Positions 38,539 through 47,434 of a stretch of 64,000 nt of DNA are shown piece by piece (position 1 is the stretch's first letter; every line of letters begins with the position of its first letter). Source of the DNA: Rhodobacter sp. TJ_12 (GTDB lineage: Bacteria; Pseudomonadota; Alphaproteobacteria; Rhodobacterales; Rhodobacteraceae). The notes under the pieces were generated by a model. That model was not told where the DNA came from and made no database searches. It saw only the letters and a list, made by a program, of their open reading frames with translations. The position numbers were made by a program, and so were the translations under genes. The stretch lies in NCBI RefSeq assembly GCF_020023995.1, contig NZ_NRRD01000013.1, positions 1-64,000 of the forward strand, in the 5' to 3' direction.

Positions 38539-39590
38539 GCCTTGCCCCGACCGCGCCCCGCCGCCCCCTGCCCGGACCGCTTTGGCATCTGGGCCTTGTG
38601 CTCGCCTTGGGGATTTGGGTCGCCCTTTACCGCCAATTGGTGCCGCTGTCCGAGGCGCTGACCGCGCTTTTGCCGGTGGATCGCCACAGCGCCACGGGCG
38701 AGGCGGTGGCCTTTTTCCTCTATGATGTGCCAAAGGTGCTGATGCTGCTGGCGCTGATCGTTTTTGCCATGGGCGTGGTGCGCAGCTTCTTTTCTGCCGA
38801 AAAGACCCGCGCGCTGCTGTCGGGCAAACGCAGCGGCATCGGCAATCTGCTGGCCGCGCTTTTGGGGATCGTGACGCCGTTTTGTTCCTGCTCGGCGGTG
38901 CCTTTGTTCATTGGCTTTGTCTCGGCGGGCGTGCCGCTTGGGGTGACCTTTTCCTTTCTGATCGCCGCGCCGATGGTGAATGAGGTCGCGCTGGTGCTTT
39001 TGTTCGGCCTTGTGGGCTGGCAAGTGGCAGCGGCCTACCTTGGCTTTGGGCTCGCCATCGCCATTTGTGCGGGCTGGGTGATCGGCAAATTGCAGCTAGA
39101 GGGCTGGCTGCAAGATTGGGTGCGCGACATCCACACCGGCGCCAGTGCCCCAGAGCTTGGCCAAAACCGCCTCACGCTGATCGACCGCTACCGCCAAGGC
39201 TGGACCGCACTGCGCGAGATTTTCGCGAAAGTCTGGCTTTGGGTGCTGTTGGGCATTGCGATGGGCGCGCTGATCCATGGCTATGTGCCGCAAGATTTGA
39301 TGGTGCAGATCATGGGCGCAGGCGCATGGTGGAGCGTGCCCGCCGCCGTGGTGATGGGCATTCCAATGTATACCAATGCCGCAGGCGTGATCCCGATTGT
39401 GGAGGCGCTTTTGGGCAAGGGTGCTGCGCTTGGCACCGTGCTGGCCTTTATGATGAGCGTGATCGCGCTGTCCCTGCCCGAGATGGTGATCTTGCGCCAA
39501 GTGCTGACGCTGAAGCTGATCGCCGTTTTCGTTGCCGTGGTGGCCAGCGGCATTCTGGCGGTGGGCTTTTTGTTCAACCTGATCTTTTGA
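38535..39590 (+). CDS. Permease of the ArsP (DUF318) family
   Basis: 351 residues from ATG 38535, about eight to ten helices in two halves. The first half carries the Cys-rich GIVTPFCSCSAVPLFIGFVS, characteristic of the family, and the second VVMGIPMYTNAAGVIPIVEA. ArsP exports trivalent methylarsenicals; other members are of unknown role. Operon with arsR and a thioredoxin-like gene supports a metalloid function. Confidence 0.88.
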   Translation: MSLAPTAPRRPLPGPLWHLGLVLALGIWVALYRQLVPLSEALTALLPVDRHSATGEAVAFFLYDVPKVLMLLALIVFAMGVVRSFFSAEKTRALLSGKRSGIGNLLAALLGIVTPFCSCSAVPLFIGFVSAGVPLGVTFSFLIAAPMVNEVALVLLFGLVGWQVAAAYLGFGLAIAICAGWVIGKLQLEGWLQDWVRDIHTGASAPELGQNRLTLIDRYRQGWTALREIFAKVWLWVLLGIAMGALIHGYVPQDLMVQIMGAGAWWSVPAAVVMGIPMYTNAAGVIPIVEALLGKGAALGTVLAFMMSVIALSLPEMVILRQVLTLKLIAVFVAVVASGILAVGFLFNLIF

Positions 39591-39601
39591 AAGGCAAAGC
39601 G

Positions 39602-39838
39602 ATGAAACATATCAAAGTCTTCGGCCCTGGTTGCAAACGCTGCGAAACCACCGCCGCGATGGTGACAGAGGCCGCCCAGAAACTGGGGCTTGAGGTAAGC
39701 GTGGAAAAGGTCACCGACCCGCGCGAAATCGCCATGGCGGGTGTGCTGTCCACCCCCGGCATTGCAATTGATGGCACCATGGTCCATGCGGGCGGGCTGC
39801 CCGAGGCCGCAAAGATCGAGGGCTGGCTGAGCGCCTGA
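39602..39838 (+). CDS. Thioredoxin-like small redox protein
   Basis: 78 residues. MKHIKVFGPGCKRCETT holds a CxxC site (Cys11, Cys14); ending STPGIAIDGTMVHAGGLP includes the cis-Pro region of the fold. It belongs to the family of small redox-active disulfide proteins that are often encoded beside DUF318 permeases. Eleven bases after the permease. Confidence 0.88.
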   Translation: MKHIKVFGPGCKRCETTAAMVTEAAQKLGLEVSVEKVTDPREIAMAGVLSTPGIAIDGTMVHAGGLPEAAKIEGWLSA

Positions 39839-39882
39839 GCCCCCTCCTTTTTACCGAACAGGCCCTTTACCGAACCGGCCCC

Positions 39883-41028
39883 TTACCGAAACAGCACCAG
39901 CGCACCGGGTGACCATGCCACCCGCGTGCGCGTGCCCACATCCAGCACCGGACGGCCAAAGACGTTGCGCATGGAAATCCGCACCGGCTTTTCGACCCCA
40001 TCCAGCTTGACGTCGTAATAGGTCATGTCGCCGTAATAAACGACCTCGTCGATCACGCCCGGGGCCTCCCGATCTTGGGCGGTCTGGCCTTCATAAAGGA
40101 TCGTCAGCGTTTCGGGGCGAAAGCCCACTGCCGCCGGCTCGCCCGTGGGGGCGGCCTGTGCCTGATCGGCGGTCACATCGACCGGACCCAGCCCCGCCAC
40201 ATCCAACTGCACCTGCCCATTGGCCTCGCCCAGCACCGTCGCGGGCAAGAAGTTCATCACGCCGATGAAATCCGCCACCCGGCGCGAGGCGGGGCGACGA
40301 TACAGCGTTTCAGGGTCGGCCAGTTGCGCGATTTCACCCTCGAACATCACGGCAATCCGGTCCGACATCACAAGCGCTTCTTCTTGGTCATGGGTCACCA
40401 AAACAAAGGTGATGCCCACCTCGCGTTGCAGCTTGATCAGCTCAACCTGCATCTGTTCGCGGATTTTCTTGTCGAGCGCGGACAGCGGCTCATCCAGCAG
40501 CAGCACCTTGGGCTTCAAAATAAGCGCGCGCGCCAAGGCCACGCGTTGGCGTTGCCCGCCCGAAAGCGCATGGGCCGCGCGCGCGCCATAGCCCTTCAGC
40601 CCCACCATCTCTAGCGCCTGTTCCACCGCTTGCGCCTTTTGTGCCGCCGGGCGCGGGTCACGCCGCAGGCCAAAGCCGACGTTTTCCCCCACCGTCAAAT
40701 GCGGAAAGATCGCATAGGATTGAAACACCATATTGGTGGGGCGTTTGTTCGGCGGCACATCTTCCATATGCTTGCCGTCAATCAGCACCGCGCCCGAGGA
40801 AATATCTTCAAACCCTGCAATCGTGCGCAAAAGCGTGGTTTTCCCACAGCCAGAGGGGCCAAGAAGCGAAAAGAACTCGCCCTCGCGGATCACCGCAGAA
40901 ATACCGCGCAAGGCATGGTAATCGCCGTAATATTTGTGCACCTGATCGAATTCGATCATCTTGCGGCGGTTTTCAAGCGGCGGCGCGGCGGGCTTGGTGG
41001 GCGCGGCTTTCGGGGCGGGTTGGTTCAC
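39883..41028 (-). CDS. ABC transporter ATPase, polyamine (PotA-like) type
   Basis: 381 residues, with an unusual Pro/Ala/Lys-rich extension of about 24 residues before the ATPase domain (MIEFDQVHKYYGDYHALRGI). Walker [15 protein letters not shown], signature LSGGQRQRVALARALI, Walker B VLLLDEPLSALDKK, switch VTHDQEEAL, and a C-terminal TOBE domain. The first gene of the unit is the permease upstream. Starts by overlapping potC-like by four bases. Confidence 0.93.
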   Translation of the reverse strand: MNQPAPKAAPTKPAAPPLENRRKMIEFDQVHKYYGDYHALRGISAVIREGEFFSLLGPSGCGKTTLLRTIAGFEDISSGAVLIDGKHMEDVPPNKRPTNMVFQSYAIFPHLTVGENVGFGLRRDPRPAAQKAQAVEQALEMVGLKGYGARAAHALSGGQRQRVALARALILKPKVLLLDEPLSALDKKIREQMQVELIKLQREVGITFVLVTHDQEEALVMSDRIAVMFEGEIAQLADPETLYRRPASRRVADFIGVMNFLPATVLGEANGQVQLDVAGLGPVDVTADQAQAAPTGEPAAVGFRPETLTILYEGQTAQDREAPGVIDEVVYYGDMTYYDVKLDGVEKPVRISMRNVFGRPVLDVGTRTRVAWSPGALVLFR

Positions 41029-41831
41029 AGGAAACCTCCGGTATCTTTGGCGCCGGTTTTGGCAAGGCCACGGCGGCGGAAATATTCGGCCAAGGTCAGC
41101 AAGATGATGGAGGCCAGCACCAAGACCGTGCCAAGCGCCATGATCATCGGGATCTGTTTCGGAAAGCGCAGCTGCGAATAGATATAGGTGGGCAGCGTCA
41201 CCTGTTCGCCCGCCAAGAAAAAGGCTATGATGAATTCATCCAAAGAGATGGTGAAGGCCATCAGCGCCGAAGAAATCAGCCCCGGCGTCACCAGCGGCAA
41301 GATGATCAGCCGAAAGGTCGACCATTTGGTTTCGCCCAGATCATAGGCGGCTTCTTCAAGCGATTGATCCAGCGTGGAAAAGGCCGCGTTCAGCACCGCA
41401 ATCGCATAGGGTGTGGCAATCAGCACATGGCCCAAGATCACGGTAAAGATCGAAAGCTGCACCCCCATGCCCAACAGCACCACCAAAAGCGAAACCGCCA
41501 CGATGATCTCGGGCAGGACCAAGGGCAGCATGATCAGCCCCAATACCCCCGCCTTGCCACGGTAGGCATAGCGCGTGCCAGATCGCGCGGCAAAAACCCC
41601 CAAAGTGGTGGACAAAATCGCGGTCGACAGCGCGATGATCAGCGAATTGACCAAGGCCGCGCCCAAAGTGTCATTCGACAGCATCTGCCCGAACCATTCG
41701 AGCGTGAGGCCGCGCAGCGGAAATGCGATCACCGTGCCGTCATTGAAAGCAAAGACCGGCAACAGCAAGATCGGCGCGTAGAGGAACAGCAGATACAGCA
41801 GCGCGTAAAGCCGCAGGCCCGACAGCTTCAT
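41025..41831 (-). CDS. ABC transporter permease, PotC-like
   Basis: 268 residues from ATG 41831 (MKLSGLRLYALLYLLF), six helices. The EAA loop LEEAAYDLGETKWSTFRLII is present and contacts the ATPase. PotC-type second permease of the polyamine/opine transporter family. Overlaps both neighbours by four bases. Confidence 0.92.
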   Translation of the reverse strand: MKLSGLRLYALLYLLFLYAPILLLPVFAFNDGTVIAFPLRGLTLEWFGQMLSNDTLGAALVNSLIIALSTAILSTTLGVFAARSGTRYAYRGKAGVLGLIMLPLVLPEIIVAVSLLVVLLGMGVQLSIFTVILGHVLIATPYAIAVLNAAFSTLDQSLEEAAYDLGETKWSTFRLIILPLVTPGLISSALMAFTISLDEFIIAFFLAGEQVTLPTYIYSQLRFPKQIPMIMALGTVLVLASIILLTLAEYFRRRGLAKTGAKDTGGFL

Positions 41832-42709
41832 TTCGGCCCCCTCAGGAAGCGACGGTTCAGAAACAGGAAGGTCAGCGCAATCGCCGCCACCACCAGCATC
41901 GACGAGACCGCAATAGCCGAGCCCAAGGGCTTGTTGTCGATCTTCAGCATATCCATCTGGATCATATTCGCCACCATCGGCAGCTTGCCGCCGCCGATGA
42001 TGACCGGGGTGACGTAATCGCCGATCGTCGGGATGAAAACGATCATCACCGCGCCGATCACGCCGGGCATCGCCAAAGGCAGCGTCACCCGCCAAAAGGT
42101 CATCAACCGGCTTTCGCCCAGGTCCTGCCCCGCCTCCAGAAGCGAGCGATCGATCTTTTCCAAACTTACGAAAATCGGCAAGATCGCAAAGGGTGCATAG
42201 GCATGGGCCAATGTCACCGCAATCGCGCCGATGGAATTGAGCATTTGCAGCGGCTCATCAATGATCCCCGCGCCCATCAAAAGCGAATTGATCACCCCGT
42301 TGTAGCTTAGGATCACCTTCCACTGAAACACCCGGATCAGGTAAGAGGTCCAAAACGGGATGGTGATCAAAAAAAGCCAGCGCGCCTTGTGCGCGGGCGC
42401 CAGATTGAACGAGATGAAATAGGCAATCGGAAAGGCCAGCACGACGGTGACAAAGGTCACCAGCCCCGACACGATGACCGAGCGCAGCAAGATCGCACGA
42501 AAGATCGGGTCGCTCCATGCCTCGACATAGTTCGACAAGGTGAATTCGTGGATCACCTCCAGATAGCCGTCCTTGAAAAAGGAATAGGCAAAGATGGTGA
42601 TCAGTGGCGCGGCCAGAAGCAGCATCGCGTAAAGCAGCGTCGGGCTGACCATCAGATAGCCATTCGCCGTTTCCGAACGCGCCAACCGCCGCAAGGGGGA
42701 TGCCGACAT
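41828..42709 (-). CDS. ABC transporter permease, PotB-like
   Basis: 293 residues from ATG 42709 (MSASPLRRLARSE), six helices and EAA loop LLEAGQDLGESRLMTFWRVT. First gene of the three. No periplasmic binding protein lies on either side (MocR gene upstream), so the transporter must use an SBP encoded elsewhere or is incomplete here. Confidence 0.92.
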   Translation of the reverse strand: MSASPLRRLARSETANGYLMVSPTLLYAMLLLAAPLITIFAYSFFKDGYLEVIHEFTLSNYVEAWSDPIFRAILLRSVIVSGLVTFVTVVLAFPIAYFISFNLAPAHKARWLFLITIPFWTSYLIRVFQWKVILSYNGVINSLLMGAGIIDEPLQMLNSIGAIAVTLAHAYAPFAILPIFVSLEKIDRSLLEAGQDLGESRLMTFWRVTLPLAMPGVIGAVMIVFIPTIGDYVTPVIIGGGKLPMVANMIQMDMLKIDNKPLGSAIAVSSMLVVAAIALTFLFLNRRFLRGPK

Positions 42710-42900
42710 GATATTCTCCCTCTGCCCGAAGGCGCCCGCCGCGCCACCCACCGCGCGGCTTGGGTCAAATTCGCACAAGGCTTCGGCAGAGAAAAGGGGG
42801 CGCACCGCCTGCACCGGCGCGCAAACGCCAGAGCAAGCGGCAAATGCCGAAATTTTGAGCGCCCCGCCCGAGACGCACAACCTAGGCGTGCATCACGCGG

Positions 42901-44310
42901 TCAGACAGGCAAATCCTGCGGCGGGTCGTCCAGCAGGGCGCGCAGCTTGGCAATGGCGCGCATCAGCCGATCTTCGGGCACACCGCCCGACAGCGCCAAA
43001 CGCACCGCATTGGGCGCATGGCCATCGGCCAGCACATATTCATCGGCCGAGCGCACCAGAACGCCTTCGGCCTCGGCCACCCGCGCAAAGGTCGAACCGC
43101 GCCACCCCACCGGCAGGCGCAGCCAGACGAAACTTAGCCCCGGTTGCCACGCGATATCGTGATCGCCCATGGCCTGCACCACCATTTGCAACCGGCGCGC
43201 CATCACCTCTTGCGCGTCATGGCGCAGCCGCATCGCCTCGCCACTGGTGAATAGCCGGGTGATGATATCGGTCACCGGGCGCGGCAGGCCGAAATAGCTG
43301 TGCTGCGCGGTCAGCCGCCCGGCCTCGCCCATCCCCTCGGGCGCGATGACAATGCCAAAGCGCATCCCCGCCGAAATGGTCTTGGACAGCGAGGTAACAT
43401 GCCATGTGCGTTCGGGGGCGATGGCGCGCAAGGCCTCCAGCCCCGAGACCGGCGCGGTATAACAATCGTCCTCGATGATTTGCAGATCGTGGCGGCGCGC
43501 CACCTCGGCCAGCGCGCGGCGCCGCTCGTTCGACATTCGCCCCGTGGTCGGGTTTTGCGCATCGGGGGTGACACAGACCACCTGCCCGCCATGGCGCCGA
43601 CAGGCCGCATCCAGCGCCTCGGGGATCATGCCTTCCTCATCCAGCTTGACCGGCACCACCTCGGCCCGCGCAAGCCGCGCCGCATGGCGAAAGCCCGGAT
43701 AGGCCAGTTCTTCACACAACACCACCGGACGGTCGCCGCGCAGGCAGCATTGCAACACCACATTGATCCCGTTCTGCCCGCCATGGGTCAGCACCAGATC
43801 ATCGGCATCGATCATATGTTCCAAAGAACAGCCCGAAAACCAATCCAGCGCCGCAACCCGGCAATAGCGGTCGCGCCGCAGGCCGGGGTATTCAAGGTAA
43901 TGCTCCCCCAAAGCCCCCGCCGCATCGACCATCGCCTGAGACAAAGCCTGCGATTGTCCCACATCGGGCAATTGCGGCGAGCGCAGATCAATCACCCCAT
44001 CGCCCGCCGGATCCGACAGCGGCTGTTGATACAGCGACTCGGTCGGGCCGAATCGACGCGATTGTTTTGATACAAATGTTCCACGTCCGACGGCGGCTTC
44101 CAAAAGCCCCTCTTGCGTGGCCAATTGATAGGCGCGCGCCACGGTTCCGGGCGTAACCCCCAGTTTCCAAGCCAAATCTCGCACTGTTGGCAGGCGTGAC
44201 CCGGGCGCCAGATCGCCACGACGGACCCCGTCGCGCAGGGCGCGCACCAGCGCAAGATATTTCGGACCCGATTGGACAGGCAGGTCCGGTTGCCAACTTG
44301 TATCAGTCAC
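42901..44310 (-). CDS. MocR-type transcriptional regulator (GntR HTH + aminotransferase domain)
   Basis: 469 residues. Residues about 15-80 are a GntR winged helix (LPTVRDLAWKLGVTPGTVAR), and the rest is a fold-type I aminotransferase domain with PLP lysine Lys310 in VTSLSKTISAGMRFG and HGGQNGINVVLQ. Such regulators sense PLP or amine ligands. It lies 191 bases upstream of the polyamine-type transporter on the same strand and divergent to a DUF1127 gene; it probably controls one or both. Confidence 0.93.
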   Translation of the reverse strand: MTDTSWQPDLPVQSGPKYLALVRALRDGVRRGDLAPGSRLPTVRDLAWKLGVTPGTVARAYQLATQEGLLEAAVGRGTFVSKQSRRFGPTESLYQQPLSDPAGDGVIDLRSPQLPDVGQSQALSQAMVDAAGALGEHYLEYPGLRRDRYCRVAALDWFSGCSLEHMIDADDLVLTHGGQNGINVVLQCCLRGDRPVVLCEELAYPGFRHAARLARAEVVPVKLDEEGMIPEALDAACRRHGGQVVCVTPDAQNPTTGRMSNERRRALAEVARRHDLQIIEDDCYTAPVSGLEALRAIAPERTWHVTSLSKTISAGMRFGIVIAPEGMGEAGRLTAQHSYFGLPRPVTDIITRLFTSGEAMRLRHDAQEVMARRLQMVVQAMGDHDIAWQPGLSFVWLRLPVGWRGSTFARVAEAEGVLVRSADEYVLADGHAPNAVRLALSGGVPEDRLMRAIAKLRALLDDPPQDLPV

Positions 44311-44408
44311 AATGTTTCTCTCGCGCCGATTGTGTGCTTTTTGTAGGGTGTCAATACCAGCAAAGGCTGGATTGTATCAATACAGAACTTCGTCCTGAAA
44401 GGTGTCCC
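44311..44408. promoter_or_regulatory. Divergent promoter with TGTATCA-type repeats, candidate MocR operator
   Basis: TGTAT-CA-ATACA (44373-44384) is an inverted repeat 25 bases before the DUF1127 start. Related words are GGTGTCAATACC at about 44347, CTTGTATCAGT at the very start of the MocR gene and TTGATACAA inside its first third. The clustering suggests a binding motif; which protein binds is inferred. Confidence 0.5.
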
Positions 44409-44639
44409 ATGTCGGGTCTGTCCACTACCGCCGCCCTGTCGTATCCGAGCCTCACGCTGTCGCACCGCCCTGCCGCGCTGCGCCCCGGTGCTGCTGTTGT
44501 GCGTCTGGTTATGGACTGGATGACCCTGCGCACCACGGCCCGCGCGATGGACCGTCTGGATGCGCGCATGCGCCGTGACATCGGGCTGGACGAACGGCTT
44601 GATCCGCCGGCCCTGCCGCATACGTTCGCGGGCTTTTGA
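44409..44639 (+). CDS. DUF1127 domain protein
   Basis: 76 residues from ATG 44409. The motif ARAMDRLDARMRRDIGLDE is the DUF1127 signature; the preceding half is Ala/Leu/Ser rich. Similar proteins in Rhodobacter are small RNA-associated factors. A good terminator follows. Divergent from the MocR gene and likely under its control region. Confidence 0.85.
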   Translation: MSGLSTTAALSYPSLTLSHRPAALRPGAAVVRLVMDWMTLRTTARAMDRLDARMRRDIGLDERLDPPALPHTFAGF

Positions 44640-44685
44640 TCCCTTTTCCCGAGCGCCGCTTCCCCCTGTCGCGGCCTCTTCCTTG

Positions 44686-44713
44686 GGCCGGATGCATGCA
44701 TCCGGCCTTTTTT
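44686..44713 (+). terminator. Terminator after the DUF1127 gene
   Basis: Eight-base stem GGCCGGAT / ATCCGGCC with a six-base loop (GCATGC) followed by TTTTTT. Confidence 0.9.
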
Positions 44714-44743
44714 CACATTTGGGGTTTGGGCCGTCTGTAAAGA

Positions 44744-44995
44744 TTAGCCCGCGATCGCCTCGATCGCGATCGAGCGCTTGCGCAATTCGGCATAAAGCGC
44801 GGGCAAAACCCGCAATTCACGCCGTGCCGAGGCCAGCGCCGCGCTGAGGCTGTGATCGCTTGCCCCGCCCTGCACCCGCCAGACCATACGCCGCGCCACG
44901 CCATCGTCATAGACGATCTCTGTTGCGCCCGCGCGTCGGCGCAACGCAAGACTATCAAACCCGCCGTCAAGGCGGGACAAACCGGAATATGCCAT
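44744..44995 (-). CDS. Hypothetical protein (83 residues)
   Basis: Starts MAYSGLSRLDGGFDSL and ends in a regular charged helix (ALASARRELRVLPALYAELR, then KRSIAIEAIAG). No signal peptide, cysteine or known motif. Codon bias fits a real gene, but the ribosome site is weak. Alternative frames give Arg/Ser-rich low-quality proteins and are rejected. Confidence 0.5.
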   Translation of the reverse strand: MAYSGLSRLDGGFDSLALRRRAGATEIVYDDGVARRMVWRVQGGASDHSLSAALASARRELRVLPALYAELRKRSIAIEAIAG

Positions 44996-45136
44996 GATAC
45001 TGCCCGAGATTTTTGTTTGGTTTCGGTGCTTTCCGCATGCGCCGAAAGCCGCGCCCGGTCAAGACACGCGCGTGTGAACGCACTTTTGCGCACGCGCCTT
45101 CGCCAAAGATCACGGGCCCAAAATCAGGCCTTAAGG

Positions 45137-47302
45137 TCAGGCAGCCAATAGCACCCGCACTTCATGTGGTTTCAGCGACAGCCGCGCTGCCGCCCAACGC
45201 CCGCCCCGCCGCGCCTGACGCAAATCGGGAAAAAGCGCAAAAAGCTCGTCGCGTTGCGCTGCCTCCAGCGCAGAAAGGGTATGGTCGCCGGGTTGGAAGC
45301 TTTCGGTCCAAGCGCCATCGGCGCGGATAATCTCATGCGCGTCAAACATCAAATGCAGATAGGTGACCGCATTCACTGCCTCGCGGGTGATGCCGGGCTG
45401 GCCCACCATATGCAGCGCCGCGGCCAGCACTTCGCCTTCGCCAAACAGCAATTCGGCGCGCGGCCCGGAAATCAGCATCCGGTGCTGCGGGCTGACGACC
45501 ATATCTGTTTCAGGCAGCCCCGCCCCCAGCGCGCCCCGCGCGATCCGCACCGGCTGCAATTGCGGCCCCGCGGCCAATTCCGCCGCGCCAAGGCTGCGCC
45601 GCCCGATCCAGCGGATACGCTGGTAGCCATTGTCGCGCGTCAGCACCTTGTCGCCACGTTTCAGACGTTCCACCGCGACAAGGCCGCGTTTCGTTTCCAC
45701 CCGCGTGCCCGGCGTAAAACAAGGCACATATTGCACATTCTCGATATTGGAAAAGTTGGTGGTGGTGCCATTGGCCCACAAGATCGTGCCCGATTCCGGG
45801 TCATCTTCACGATAGGTGATGGTCGCGCCGGTGTTGCGCTCTAGGATCAAAACATCGGTATCGGTGTCGCCGGGATCTTCCGACCCGATGATCGTGCTGT
45901 CTTCATTGGCATGGACATAGATCGTATCCGAGCCCGTGCCGCCATCAATCGTCGCGGCGCCAGAGCCCGCATCGAGATAATCATCCCCCGCGCCGCCCCA
46001 TAGCGTGTCATCGCCGGCGCCCCCCAGCACCGTGTCATTGCCATCGCCGCCATCAAGGCTGTCATTGCCGGTGCCGCCATCGACCAGATCATTGCCCGCC
46101 CCCCCCAGAACGGTGTCATCGTCGGCGCAGCCATAAAGGCTATCATCGGCCCCGGCCCCGTCGATATAGTCATCGCCGCCATTGCCGTAAAAGACGTTGG
46201 TGAACGCAGTTTCACTGTCGGAATAATCGGCGAGGTCAAAGCCGATCAGCGTATCGGCATAGGCCGAGCCATAAATCCCGTCGATCCCGCCCAGCCGGTC
46301 GCCCTCGGCATCGCCGCCGGTGCCGGTGCCGCTGGCCAGATTGACATTCACCCCGGCGTCACTGTCGGCATAATCGGCGTAATCCATACCGGTGCCGCCG
46401 TTCAGTTGGTCCGCCCCCGCCCCGCCATGCAGCGTGTCATCGCCCGCGCCACCATCAAGCGTGTCATCGCCGGTGCCGCCATCGAGGCTGTCCGCATCGG
46501 CATCGCCGTAAAGCAGGTCGTTCTCGGCCCCGCCAGACAGGGTGTCATTGCCATCGCCCCCGGCCAGCGTATCGCTGCCCGCATCGCCGGTCAGCAGATC
46601 CGCCCCGGTGCCGCCGATCACGGAATCATCGCCCGCGCCGCCATAAAGGCTGTCATCACCCGCATTGCCCGACAGCGTGTCATTGCCCAGACCGCCATCA
46701 AGCATATTGGCCGCGGAATTGCCCGTCAGCGCATTGTTACCATCATTGCCGATGACATTTTCAAACCCGCTGACCACAGAGCCAAAGCCGCTGGTGGTTG
46801 CCGCGCCGGTATCATTGAGCGTGATGCCAAGGTCATAGGCGCCGGGGATATTTTCAAGCGACAGCGTGTCATTGCCGGTGCCCGCATCAATCGTATCGGG
46901 CGCGCCCGAGACGAACCAGCCGACATAGGCCAGATCGTCCCCTTCTTCGAGATAGACCGCATCGGTGCCAAAGGCGAGGCTGTCGCCCCCCAGCCAGACA
47001 TCATTGCCCGCCCCGCCATAGACCGTGTTCGCGCCCGCCCCGGCAGATAATGTATCATCGCCGGTGCCGCCATAAATCTGGTCGTCACCCGCGCCGCCAT
47101 CGATCACATCATTGTCTTCATTGCCGATCAGCGTGTCATTGCCGGTGCCCCCCGACAGCACATCATTGCCGGTGCCGCCTTCGATCCGGTCATGGCCGCC
47201 CTCGCCCGCAAGCGTGTCATCGCCCGCCGCACCGGTGATGCGATCGTCATAGCGGGTGCCAAGAAGGGAATCGTTGCCGCTGGTGCCGTAGATATTTGCC
47301 AT
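45137..47302 (-). CDS. RTX calcium-binding repeat protein with C-terminal Hint domain
   Basis: 721 residues. Residues 5 to about 500 are mostly RTX nonapeptides of GGxGxDxLx type (for example GGTGNDTLIGN, GGAGDDQIYGG) that bind calcium as parallel beta rolls. A short linker (WANGTTTNFSNIENVQYV) leads to a Hint domain starting at Cys528 (CFTPGTRVETKRG), with the block-B histidine in SPQHRML. No N-terminal signal peptide is seen, so type I export is likely, but no HlyB/HlyD genes are near. It shares a distinctive module (xDYSxSD...GIDGI...TNVFxGxGGDD) with the 1644-residue protein. Confidence 0.9.
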   Translation of the reverse strand: MANIYGTSGNDSLLGTRYDDRITGAAGDDTLAGEGGHDRIEGGTGNDVLSGGTGNDTLIGNEDNDVIDGGAGDDQIYGGTGDDTLSAGAGANTVYGGAGNDVWLGGDSLAFGTDAVYLEEGDDLAYVGWFVSGAPDTIDAGTGNDTLSLENIPGAYDLGITLNDTGAATTSGFGSVVSGFENVIGNDGNNALTGNSAANMLDGGLGNDTLSGNAGDDSLYGGAGDDSVIGGTGADLLTGDAGSDTLAGGDGNDTLSGGAENDLLYGDADADSLDGGTGDDTLDGGAGDDTLHGGAGADQLNGGTGMDYADYADSDAGVNVNLASGTGTGGDAEGDRLGGIDGIYGSAYADTLIGFDLADYSDSETAFTNVFYGNGGDDYIDGAGADDSLYGCADDDTVLGGAGNDLVDGGTGNDSLDGGDGNDTVLGGAGDDTLWGGAGDDYLDAGSGAATIDGGTGSDTIYVHANEDSTIIGSEDPGDTDTDVLILERNTGATITYREDDPESGTILWANGTTTNFSNIENVQYVPCFTPGTRVETKRGLVAVERLKRGDKVLTRDNGYQRIRWIGRRSLGAAELAAGPQLQPVRIARGALGAGLPETDMVVSPQHRMLISGPRAELLFGEGEVLAAALHMVGQPGITREAVNAVTYLHLMFDAHEIIRADGAWTESFQPGDHTLSALEAAQRDELFALFPDLRQARRGGRWAAARLSLKPHEVRVLLAA

Positions 47303-47434
47303 TGTCGTCCTGCCCGTGCCCTTTGCGGGGCGCCTTGCAGAAACAATGGCCGCGCGGCATGGCAGATTAAGGTCCTGTTAACGGCAATATCCGTGCGACA
47401 TTGTGTCAAAGACGCGGCTGCGCCGGGCCGCACC

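Noticed and set aside
44713-45093. Longer minus-strand frame of 126 codons overlapping the 83-residue gene
   Set aside because: Arg/Ser/Cys-rich out-of-frame product; the 83-residue frame has better codon bias and helix pattern.
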